From the NCBI GenBank assembly GCA_033065855.1, contig JAVXUO010002842.1:1-64000 (forward strand): a stretch of 64,000 nt of DNA. Direction: 5' to 3'. How positions within the stretch are numbered: position 1 is the first letter of the stretch; every line of letters begins with the position of its first letter. This document shows, piece by piece, positions 21,677-31,750 of the stretch. Origin of the DNA: Escallonia rubra (Eukaryota > Streptophyta > Magnoliopsida > Escalloniales > Escalloniaceae). The translations under genes were made by a program, and so were the position numbers. A model generated the notes under the pieces. The model did not search any database and was not told the origin of the DNA. It saw nothing but the letters and a program-made list of their open reading frames with translations.

Positions 21677-23454
21677 TTATCCCAGTGCCTTGTAATAGTT
21701 CCGCTTGTCATGGTTGGTCATTTTGTTGCATAGTGCACACCTTCTCAGCTTTTTAGGTTGAGTTGCTTGTTGAATAGAGCTCTTCATTCGTGTAGATCTC
21801 TTGCGGCCTTTCCTTTGCGATATAATTGGATCCAAAGGCTGGATATCATTGTCCTCTTCTTCAACCGGCTCATTATCTTCTGATCCCTTCGTAGGCTTAG
21901 TGTCAACCACATTGCTGACTGAAGCTACTTCAAACTGGTCGACGATGGGCTCTTGTTGCTCCGCTCTCTCATGGAGATGTTTATATCCCACCATTGTAGC
22001 AGCACCCTTTACGGACATATGGGTAAACATTGTCACCAGATGATTATACCGCAACGCCTCTGATTCTTCAAAGTCAGTATACAGATGCTCCAGAAAGGCA
22101 ATGGTACCATGCAACATGTTTGCATCCTTGCTCCACAACGGCAAGACGTATTTATCGAGGATTGCCTTGATATTCTTCTGGGTGAAAAACTGCAGAATGT
22201 GTCTACACATCATGCCATGGAACTCAAACTTCTTGCAAACACATTTCACCGAATCCGTCAATGTGTCATGGGTGGTATACATTCTACGCAACGAGGTCGT
22301 TCATCAGCGAATAAAACTTGTACTCACATGTAGACTTTTCTGCCACCTTGTTTATATTGTATCTTCCCAGTTTTTGCAGCTCTACTTGGTATGGCATGGA
22401 CATCTCATTCGTATAGACTTTTGCACTGTTCACCTCCAGCGGGGTCTTAAGCAACCTTCTCCTTTGATTTTACGTGCTTACAAAGTCCACAGCCCTTTCT
22501 TTCACGAATAACTGTGCAACCATTTTTTTGGCGGATATGACGAAACTCTTCAAATTTGTAGCTGTACCTACATAACTATCGAACAAGGCATTCATAGATT
22601 CACTCATGCCCGTCGTTTTCATGCTCGCAAAAAAATACCTTCTCGTGTAAACGACAATCCTTTGCTCTTTGAGCTCATACAAGTATTGGAGTCACTCGTG
22701 GTTTTGCAATGAGTAATCCTCAATAAGCTTTTCTCACCTCTCCTCAAATTCCTCAATCGTTAACGACTTGTTAACCCACTGTCAAAATCCTGTTTAAAAT
22801 CTGGATACTTTGCATACACGTGATGTAGACGTTTAGGGTATTTGTTACTTATGTGCCAAGTGCACAAGTTGTGTCGAGTATCTGGGAAGACGGTAGCAAT
22901 AGCCTTCTTCATTGCCAAATCTTGATCGGTGATGATAAGTTTGGGTGCTTTGAAGTTCATTGCTTCCAGCCATGTCCTAAACAACCATACAAAAGAAATC
23001 TCACTATCGTCCCTTAATAAAGCGAACCGAAACAGGATGAAGTGATAATGATGATTGATGCCTGTGAAAGGAGCGAACGACATCGAGTACTTGTTGGTAT
23101 GGTATGTGATGTCGAAAGTCACAACATCCCCAAAATTCTTATAAGCAAGACTCGAACGACCATCGACCCAAAGAATTATGGTAACTCGGTGCTCGTCGTC
23201 AAGTTTATAATCAAAGGGAAACTGCGGGCCCTCCATCTGCATCTTCTTCAATAGGCTCATTGTGGATTGAGCATCATTGAGGTCATACGCGGCTCGTCTT
23301 TGGCTGCAACCTCGTTACGAACGTCTGTCGTGTTAAAGTTTAGATTCTGAATTCCCTCAGCCTGTTCAACAAGAACATTAACAATGTCAGTAGGTCCTAT
23401 CCGCGCATTACTTGTTGTGTGAATTAGGCTCCTTGCGACATTAACCATCTTTTT
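21677..23454 (-). pseudogene. FAR1-type MULE transposase remnant
   Basis: Minus-strand pieces in order: 23448-23257 (linker, ARIGPTDIVNVLVEQ), 23260-22760 (MULE transposase domain: DVVTFDITYHTNKYSM, FAPFTGINHHYH, LLRDDSEISFVWLFRTWLEA, LIITDQDLAMKKAI, HNLCTWHISNKYPK, containing the expected D, D and the C-x-H motif), 22682-22470 (SMKTTGMSESMNALFDSYV), and 22291-21677 (SWIM-type zinc finger CVCKKFEFHGMMCRHIL; acidic stretch; C-terminal CALCNKMTNHDKRN zinc knuckle). The pieces are in different frames, so several indels separate them. The N-terminal FAR1 domain is missing because a Copia LTR abuts at 23465. It is either a Jittery/FAR1-type MULE transposase or a decayed FAR1-like host gene. Confidence 0.85.
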
Positions 23455-23464
23455 GTGTTGATGT

Positions 23465-24694
23465 TGTAGGTCCCTAAATACACTTAGAGAGGGGGGGGGG
23501 GTTGAATAGGTGTTTTAAACTTTGAGTATAAATTTAAAATAAGATTACAAAGTAATGACATATATAACAATAATAAATTCAACACAGAGATTTATACTGG
23601 TTCGGCCCCACCAGCCTACGTCCAGTCCCCGAGCATTCCACACAAAGGGAGACCTACTCGAGCCTTTCACTAACCAGCTAGATTCAGGTGCTAGTTCAAA
23701 CCGCAGTATAATTTCTGAAACCCTTCCAAGGTTTCCAACAATTTACAAATTAAGAGAGATTTACAATTTGAATACAACAAACAAGCTCCTTCTTGAGCAG
23801 ATGTTACAATGAATAAACTAAGACAAAGCCTTCTTCGGTGGGAAGATCTATATTCTTTCAAGAACCAAACCAAGAAGCTTACAATAAACTATCTCAAGGA
23901 TGAACTCACTCAATCAGAGAATAGATGAGAATTAGAGAACAAGATGAGAGAGTAATTTGAGATGAGTTAGAGAGAGTATTTAAAAGTATTTTCGAGTAGT
24001 GTCTAAAATGGTCTCAAGGATCCCCTTTTTATACTTGAAGAAAATGAACCGTTGTGAAGGGAGAGCCTTAAAATAGATTCAACTGAAACATAAGTTTGAG
24101 TCGACTAAAAGAACTATTCTAAGAGATTGGTCGACCAAAAATTTAGAGAGAAGAGACACTAAAGAATTGAGTCGACTGAAACATGAGTTTTGGTGGACTG
24201 AAATAAGAGTTTGAGTCGACTGAAAATTTTGAGAGGAGAGACACTGAAGAATTGAGTCGACTGAAACATGAGTTTTCGTCGATTGAAATAAGAGTTCTAG
24301 TAGACTGAAACAAGAGTTTGAGTCGACTGAAGCATGGGTTTAGTCGACTGAAAAGTCCCTTTCATCCGACTGAAATCTTTTGGCTTCGACTAAAATTTTG
24401 CAAAACTTTGCTTCGACTAAAAACTTCAGTTTTGGTTCTTTACTTGAATTTCTGTGAGATCTTTGAAGAAGGACTTAGAAATGCTAACATGGATAAAATA
24501 GATTTCAGGTTCTTGCATCTTTAATGTAGTCCGAGTCTTTGAATCCCAAATCCAAGTCCGAGTTCAAGCTTTGTCCAAGACTTAATCTTGTCTTTGTTTG
24601 ATTAAGATATGTCTTGAAATATTTATCTCAATAAAACTGTCAGATTAATGTTAGAGATAATAAATTTGGAAGCATCAAAATCGATAAGTCAACA
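23465..24694 (-). repeat. Copia 3' LTR (1.23 kb) with GTCGAC palindromes
   Basis: In element orientation it begins TGTTGACTTATCGATTTTG and ends GGGACCTACA. The polypurine tract AAATGAGGAGAT lies just right of 24694. A C-run (poly-G on plus, 23486-23500) near the 3' end is typical of this lineage. Between 24110 and 24430 there is an array of GAGTCGACTGAAA-like words. Confidence 0.85.
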
Positions 24695-24869
24695 ATCTCC
24701 TCATTTTTTATGATGACAACATTAGTTCTAACATTATATAAACACACTCCCCCTTGATCAGTTAACAATCAAACAAAATAATAACTAAAAGAACATCTTT
24801 TAATATTCAGCAAAAAAATTGTTAAAGATGCATACAAAGAATGTTCAATAAATAAGCGTTCTCCCCCTT

Positions 24870-26960
24870 TGTCAAATAAAAAAGAGTGGCAGGCAACGCA
24901 ACAATCAAAGGAGAAGAAAAGGAAAGCATCTAGGGTCGACGACGGCGAGCACCCTGTGCAGAAGAAGATGGATGAGCAGGCGGCGGAGCAGAGCGACGAG
25001 CACCTTGGGCAGAAGAAGATGGATCAGCAGGCAGCGAAGCGGTTGTGGGTACTTCAATGACTTCGACGACACGAGGAGAACGCGGCATCAGAGGGTTGTA
25101 CGAGAAATGCGGGTTGAGGAATCATTCTTCCCCTTCAGTGCCTGTGTGGCGAGAGGGAAAGATATCCGGACGAGTCACCCTAAAGCCATGAGCCTAATAA
25201 AAAATCTGATGTGCCATGTAGCAGTTCTGTTCAGTCAGAATGCTCGTAGTGAGATAGGCCTGGCGACGATGAGCCTGAAGGGCAACTTCCTGCTGTCGGT
25301 GAAGATCATGCTACATCCGAGTCAAACTCTCCAAGAGTGGAGTTTGGTTGAGAGGAAGAGAGGAAAGGTTAGAGGCGAGGTCGTTAAGAAGAGTGTGAAA
25401 GTCGATTTGATTGGATAGAAGCTGGGCGGAGGAGTGTTGAACTGACTGCTGAAGGGCAGCAAGCTCATGAAGGAGGGCAGTGTGGTTGGCTGCAACAGAG
25501 GCAGCAAGGGTGGTTTGTGATTCAAGTATTAACTGAATCAAAGTAGAGATACGAGAAAGGGTCTCAGAGAGATCGGAGTTTTTGGTGGATAAGAACTCAT
25601 CAAAATTAAGATTTGAGAAGTCGTTGAGTGGGCTGACGAAAGGATCAGAGGGGTGGGCAAAGAGGGTACAGAGGAGGAAGGGTCGGAGGGAGGGAATGGT
25701 ATAGAGGGAGATGGGTCAGTAGGCACAGTGGGTATGAATTGAGAGGGAGGAGGTGGTGGGGGCATAACGGACGGGGAAGGATCAGAAGGTTCGGGTGGGG
25801 GAGCTGCATGAGCAGGGGAGGTAGCAGGAGCATGAGAGTGAACAGTAGCAAGCGCGGGAGGAGGAGCAGGAGCGGGAACAAGAACTGACCGGGTATGGGA
25901 GATCAGTACGAATGGCGAACCCCGCTCGACGAAGATAAGTTTCGTCAAGAATATGCTAACTCGGAATAGATATACATTCTGAGATAGATGTTGGAAGGGG
26001 GACATGAAAATGTTCAAAAACTCTGGTTAAGATTAGACAGAAAGGAAGATTAGCTGAGGATTTCTTCTTCCGAGCATCAATTACGAGCATGATAATGCCC
26101 ACAATGTTTAAGGGAGAGCCCCGAATGAAGTGGGTGAGAAGAATGATGTCGAGATATGAAAAAGTAGCAAAAGAGGAGAAAGGTCACCTAAACTAGGTTA
26201 GCGGGGTCGAGAAATGGATGGGTCTCCTAAAAGGATTTGTGTTTGTTGGAGTGGGGTAAAGGAGCTACTGGTGCACCACGTGTTTCTGGGGAAAACAATG
26301 GTGGAGGATTGGTTTGTAAAGCTGAGTATTTGGGCTAAGGTGGTGGGATCGAGATGGATGTGGACCCCATTAACATATGTGGTCAAAAAGGTGGAGGACA
26401 GAGCATTAAAATACATGTTCGAATAAAACATGCGAACAAGACCAGGGTAGTAAAAGGAAGGAGGAGAGAGAATGGAGGGACATCCCATGCGGTAAAAAAG
26501 GCCGGTAAGACCAAGTTGAGTCAGTAAGTTGACATCACTTGGACGACCCGGTACGACCTCGCGATTGAATAAATTTGTATAATAGTTGAGTTGGTTGTCT
26601 GCTGACTAAAAAAAATGAGGAATGTGAGTATTTCGATAGGACAAATATAGGGGCAGGTAGGTGGCAAGCAGGTTGGAGGAGAGGCAGAGGAAGAAGAGGC
26701 AGCAGCAGCAGCAGCAGCAGGAGGAGCAACATTACCTGAAGAGGACGGAGCAGTAGATGTCTGTTGAGCAGGTACAGAGGATGATGATTTTGTAGGAGCA
26801 GGTGTCGTCTGAAGAGTGCGTCGACGTGTGGAAGGTGGTGGGGGAGCAACAAGAGTAGGTGGTGGTGGAGCAGCAGCAGCAGGTGGAGGAGCCACGTCGG
26901 ATTCATCGTCGGTTTCAATTACAAGTCAGCGGCGACTACGAGGGCGTGAATTTGAGTCCA
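24870..26960 (-). mobile_element. Env-like 3' region of the Copia element (fossil)
   Basis: Several minus-strand open runs: near 26960 one starts MDSNSRPRSRR and passes into an Ala/Pro/Ser-rich stretch. 26488-26198 contains YYPGLVRMFYSNMYFN and GVHIHLDPTTLAQILSF, a pattern found in the env-like or retrotransposon-linked proteins of plants (P-x-L-V-x-x-F-Y-x-N). 26017-25538 is Pro/Ser-rich. It is part of a decayed element with multiple breaks. Confidence 0.6.
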
Positions 26961-27079
26961 TGTGGGCCTTGAGTGACAGGTGGGCAAGAGAGAGGAGAAA
27001 AGTAAAAGACTGTGAAAACTGGACGAGGAACAGTGAAAAAGGGTAACAGTAAAAAGTGAAAAGAAAAAAATGGGGTATT

Positions 27080-27345
27080 TATAGGCGACAAGATTTTAGT
27101 CGACTGAAACATGATTTTCAGTCGACTGAAATGATTTTACTCGACTGAAAGTTGACTTTCTAGTCGACTAAATCCAACAGATTTCCGAACATACACTTTT
27201 TAGTCGACTGAAAAGATTTTAGTCGAATAAAGATGGACTTTTTAGTCAACTAAAACGAACAGATTTCCAAAAGTGAAAGATGTTTACAGTCGACTGAAAA
27301 GATTTTAGTCGAATGAAAATTGACGTTTCAGTCGACTAAAATCAT
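27080..27345. repeat. Array of AGTCGACT palindromes between pol and the env-like frame
   Basis: About ten imperfect copies of TTTAGTCGACTGAAA, spaced 15-40 bp. The same word is arrayed in the LTR at 24110-24430 and the LTR piece at 27770-27970. Confidence 0.85.
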
Positions 27346-27428
27346 CAGATGCAAAAGGAAGTTTTGAGTCAAAAGAAAACTGATTTTTCATTTTACTTAT
27401 ACAAGCAGAAACAAGATAGAACATTCAG

Positions 27429-27677
27429 TCATTTGAGTAAAAAAAAATAGCTAAGATCACACATTCCTAAACGACGACAAAGAGAACAAAATGAGGATTC
27501 AGCCAAGGGTTTTGTAAAGATATCTGCGAGCTGATCTTCGGAACCAACTTTCTTGAGTTCTATTAAACCTTTATGAACATTGTCTCGAAGAAAGTGGTGA
27601 CGAATATCGATGTGCTTAGTGCGCGAGTGTTGAACATGATTTTTACTAATATCAATAGCACTGCTACTGTCGCACAT
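27429..27677 (-). mobile_element. Copia RNase H domain fragment (fossil)
   Basis: The translation contains MCDSSSAIDISKNHVQHSRT, KHIDIRHHFLRD and QLADIFTKPL, the C-terminal end of Ty1/Copia pol (RNase H) and one of the most conserved signatures of the superfamily. The rest of pol is missing; an LTR piece abuts at 27684. Confidence 0.9.
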
Positions 27678-27975
27678 AATAGGAATATGGTCTCAAGGAT
27701 CCCCTTTTTATACTTGAAGAAAATGAACCGTTGTGAAGGGAGAGCCTTAAAATAGATTCAACTGAAACATAAGTTTGAGTCGACTAAAAGAACTACTCTA
27801 AGAGATTGGTCGACTAAAAACTTAGAGAGAAGAGACACTAAAGAATTGAGTCGACTGAAACATGAGTTTTAGTGGACTGAAATAAGAGTTTCAGTCGACT
27901 GAAAATTTTGAGAGGAGAGACATTGAAGAATTGAGTCGACTGAAACATGAGTTTTAGTCGACTGAAACATGAGTT

Positions 27976-29365
27976 TTAGGTACACGGGGCATTACCCCAG
28001 AATAGTTAACAAATACAACATACACTAGGCATACCCCAAAGGCATAGCAAAGCTCAATTCGTATCTAATACATGTATATCCTGGGCTATATATCAACAAA
28101 AGCAAGAAAACCAAAAGTAAGCACGAAGAGAATAACATGAACCAAATCCCCTCATCAAAAAACTGAGGGCCGCTTACAAAAGTCGCTTGAGAAAAGTAGA
28201 AAGGGCATATCCAGCTAATAAAGACATAACATGGATACGAGTATGGGAGGGGGGCCAATCAACTCTAACAACAAGTGAGCACGGGAAAGAAACCCCACCT
28301 AGCCAAGAGGCTACCAAGACCTTACCCCCAAGACAAGAGTGAGAGAATAGGCCGACTAACATAGCTGGAGGGAAACAGCCATACCTGCAAGGATTTTACA
28401 GCATATCCTCGACAAGAGGTACAATAATCATAAGAAGCGCCGCATCAAAGCACCACTGCTTACAGCTTTTGAGATCCTTGATGCTCTCCACAGTCACCAT
28501 CGTGGACTTCATTGATCACCTCTACTGCCTGGGCCCCTTGCAAGCATCGCAAGGTGCGCCCTAAAAAACCTTTGCGAAACAACTCGCCTTCCGTCACAAA
28601 ATACCTGACCGATTTCTGTTTGATGGATCGTATCGAGCTACGGTCAGGAGGTAGAATACCATGAAATAGATATTGGATGAAAGGCTAGCGCTAGTCACCC
28701 TCGACGTTGATCACAAGAGCTTCCGCATTGTCTTGCGCATATAGGCATTCGGGGCAATCTCGTTGTATATCTGAAGCCTCTTTGGCCATGGATGGGCAAA
28801 AGAGGCCCATGCGCTGAAGGCAACGGTATAGAGGGGGACCGTCGAGGCCGTAACATTTCTGATGGCCGAGTTGGAGTTTATGCTTTGCTTCTTCGAGTGC
28901 CAAACACATGGCTAGAGTGTTTCCGGGACATCGTCTGTACAAGACATTTCCCAACGTCAAAAAGTCCGTGAGGGTAGATGCATAAGCAAGAGATGGTGCC
29001 TTGAGTTGGTTAACGATCGGCTACCTCCAATCATCTGCAGTAGTGTCCTTCGGTACTAAGTTTAAAGCAGTACAGGTTTCGGTCCTCTTGATGATGGTTA
29101 GCATTCGCTGTTCACCATCAACCCCTATCTTTGACGCGATTGTAGCCAAGTTGTCTGCATGTCTATTGCCTTAATGATATTGATGTCAAATCACAGTCTT
29201 GCAGGCCTCGTATGCACAGATTAGGGGGTCTGGGCAGCAGTTCAGACAACCATCAGCGTCCACGAGTACAAGTATGAGTACCAGGGGATTGAAGTGGTGG
29301 CTAGATACTTTGGGGGTCATCAATAGGACGAAAGGGAGTGCGCGCGGCCTACCTAGCACGGCTGC
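27976..29365 (-). mobile_element. Tat-type Ty3/Gypsy element, pol part (fossil)
   Basis: 28960-28691 (-) encodes LYRRCPGNTLAMCLALEEA, then LQRMGLFCPSMAKEASDIQR and CPECLYAQ, the zinc-binding start of integrase in Tat-lineage elements. Just upstream (to about 29200) the words GNRHADNLATIASKI and IIKR match the end of the lineage's RNase H region. 27976-28690 has no coding homology and may be 3' non-coding or LTR; it begins with ACACGGGGCATTACCCC. The gag part of the same kind of element is at 35108-36890, so the two are probably halves of one element split by a later insertion. Broken. Confidence 0.7.
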
Positions 29366-29439
29366 CTAATGGACCAGTTCTGGACCTATCAATTTCCTTT
29401 CTCCAACCTCACTCTAACAAATTGGTGATCGAAGTCTTC

Positions 29440-30232
29440 TTCCATAAAAAGCCTCAAATGGTGTTATCTGAATACTAGCATGATAACCGTTATTGTAAGT
29501 AAATTCTATCTATGGTAAGTGATTATCCCAATTACCTCAAAAAGGCAAAACACGAGCTCGCAGCATGTCCTCCAATGTCTGGATAGTTCGTTCAGATTGC
29601 CCGTCTGTTTGTGGATGGAAAGTTGTGCTAAGATTAAGTCGTGTACCCATGGCTTCTTGCAAACCACCCAAAAAGCGTGAGGTAAATCTTGGGTCTCTAT
29701 CTGACACAATAGATAAAGGCACTCCGTACAACCTAAGTATTTCTCGAATGTACAAGTTAGCAAGTACCTCGATCGAATCCTTGTTCCTTATGGCTAAAAC
29801 GTGAGCTGCCTTGGTCAAAGGGTCAACTATCACCCATATTACATCGTGTGACTTTGTGGTTGGCGGCAATCCAACCACAAAATCCATCGTTATATGCTCC
29901 CACTTCCACTCAGCAATATTAAGTGGTTACAACTTCCCAATAGGTCTCCGGTGTTCTGCTTTAACCCGCTGATACACCAAAAATCTAGCCACAAAGTCCT
30001 CTACCTCTCTTTTCATGTTATTCCACCAATAAATATCCCGCAAATTCTGGTACATCTTGGTACTACCCGGGTGAACTACAAAAGGTGAATTATGTGCCTC
30101 CAAAAAAATCTCTTTCTTCAATTCCAGATTCGAGGGAACACATAGTCTACAACCCATACAAGTAATACCCTCGTTATCCAATCTAAAGTCTGTATAACCA
30201 CCTTCTTTAACTTTGTCACTAATCTTGGCCAA
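29440..30232 (-). mobile_element. Gypsy integrase region (fossil)
   Basis: 30232-29927 holds the zinc-binding domain (EAHNSPFVVHPGSTKMYQNL, IYWWNNMKREVEDFV). 29887-29537 holds the catalytic core (MDFVVGLPPTTKSHDVIWVI, VDPLTKAAHV, YGVPLSIVSDRDPRFTSRF, LNLSTTFHPQTDGQSERT), containing the D, D and E positions of the family. The HPGSTKMY and FHPQTDGQSERT signatures place it with plant chromoviruses. Part of a broken element. Confidence 0.9.
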
Positions 30233-30929
30233 TTCGGGGTCTGACGCTTGAGTCGTACTCCTCCACAGTCTTGTCCTTTTGTTTTAATCCAAGGAAATAT
30301 GTTTCCAACCTATTTTGTACAGTCAAAGAAAAATACTTTTCCTCGAACATCCGCTTAAATCGGTTCCACTTGATATAAGCCCGATTTTCTTTCCTCCTTT
30401 CTTCTACTTGGTTTTGCACGTCCCACCAATAAATCGCCGCCCCTCGTAACATATGCGTAGCAAATGCGACCTTTTGGTGTTTTTCGTAACCTGTTATTTC
30501 AAATGCTTTTTCCATTTCCTTTAACCAAGTAATCGCCTTTATTGGATCGCTTCCTCCGTGGAATTGGCTGGGTCGAGCATCCTGAAAATCTCGAAACTTA
30601 CATTCCCGCCTTCCCGCTACTGGATTTGTCGCATTAACAGCAACTGGTTGTGCTGCAGGTGTTGCCACAACTTCCCGTGGAAGTCCCACCAGTTCCCTTT
30701 GTAAGTCTTCTCTATTAATTTATGCCCTATTATCATTGTTGTTTCCCACGCTGGCGCCTTCGGTGTGAGCCAAAGACGCTTCAGTCTGGGGTACCTCTTG
30801 CGAAGGATCTCTTTCCAGTTCACTTTGTATTGGAATCTCTCGATTTCGTAAATTACGTCTCATGCTGAAAGTAGTATACCAAGTCTTACATTCACATACA
30901 ACAAACGCAACTTCATAAAATAACGACAT
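30219..30929 (-). mobile_element. Gypsy gag region (fossil)
   Basis: Minus-strand frames contain FRDFQDARPSQFHGGSDPIK, AITWLKEMEKAFEITGYEK and ATHMLRGAAIYWWD, then FKRMFEEKYF, the Retrotrans_gag (capsid) signature of Tekay-like elements. No zinc knuckle is seen; homology runs out at about 30230, where integrase begins. Confidence 0.85.
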
Positions 30930-31002
30930 CAGTACAACATAAGTCTCATGCTACGATTATCATAAAACGATAGATTGTACGTCTAGACATACAACATTTG
31001 AC

Positions 31003-31576
31003 TCAAGCAAACCCATATCGCTCTTTAAACAGCTGCGCACTCCAGTAATCTTCATCTAGTAACATCTTCTGCTCGTTACCAAACAACGCTCTACCCGAAG
31101 GGCATTCACGAACTACTTCCTGCATCTTTTGAACAACCCGCGAGCTAGCATCCACTGTTTCCTCAACCAACCTATTTGCCTTCTTCTTTTCCTTAAGACA
31201 CTCTATCTCCAGTCTCTTTATCTCACTGTCTGCTTTAACTTTTAGGGATTCTAGCTGATAGAACAGTTCATCCCTCTCGCTGGAGACCTTTATATACTTG
31301 CGTTTCAAAAAATTCATGACCTTCCTTCTTGACCGCTCACTCGGTCCTTCCTTCTTCACCCCTACGTCAGCTCGAAAAGGTTGATCGTCCTCTATTTCCT
31401 CTATCTCGGGGCCCTGCAAATTCATGACCAACGGGCTCCTCCTTGGAATCCACTAAGTCCTCCTCAATTTCTTTCGGGTCTTCCTCACTATCCACATCGG
31501 GGTTCAACACACCTATCATATCATCTTCAATCGACCCCTCTATATTCACTGGTGCACCTGCCATTTCCTGCAACAA
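31003..31576 (-). mobile_element. Leader reading frames between primer site and gag
   Basis: Two overlapping open runs: 31576-31367 is acidic (EEDPKEIEEDLVDSKEE), and 31431-31003 encodes a predicted coiled coil (KYIKVSSERDELFYQLESLK, ADSEIKRLEIECLKEKKK). They lie where an ordinary Gypsy element has only a short leader. They may be an accessory frame or an N-terminal extension of gag. Part of a broken element. Confidence 0.6.
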
Positions 31577-31735
31577 CGACAGAATAAAAATTCTTATAAC
31601 TCAGTTAGACCATAATTGGTTCGACTTACACACCTCGGTCACCCCGTTACATTCTTCTATTCTTCTTCCTAATCTCGTATCAAAACCTACACGTCGTTCT
31701 AAGCACTCCAACAGTCTACAAGATCGTAATACCTA

Positions 31736-31748
31736 GGCTCTGATACCA
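31736..31748 (-). other. Primer binding site (tRNA-iMet type)
   Basis: Reverse complement reads TGGTATCAGAGCC, two bases inside the LTR end (GGGTGTCACA). It fixes the orientation and LTR boundary. Confidence 0.9.
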
Positions 31749-31750
31749 CA

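Larger units (their letters stand above)
23465..27975 (-). mobile_element. Broken SIRE-like Ty1/Copia element
   Basis: On the minus strand the element ends at the left with its 3' LTR (23465-24694). Right of it lie the 3' region with an env-like reading frame (24870-26960), a pol C-terminal RNase H piece (27429-27677), and a partial second LTR (27684-27975) repeating the 24010-24330 part of the first. The gag and most of pol are absent. The order pol, extra 3' frame, LTR is that of the SIRE/Maximus lineage. It abuts the truncated FAR1-type MULE gene on the left. It is a fossil with large internal loss and several breaks. Confidence 0.8.

Noticed and set aside
26521-26918. Ala/Pro-rich frame as a host gene
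   Set aside because: It is the low-complexity part of the Copia 3' region, with GCAGCAGCAG and GGTGGTGG runs open in two frames.
24100-27980. GTCGAC arrays as a CRISPR-like array
   Set aside because: Units are short palindromes with variable spacing inside LTR-element DNA of a plant; no uniform spacers.
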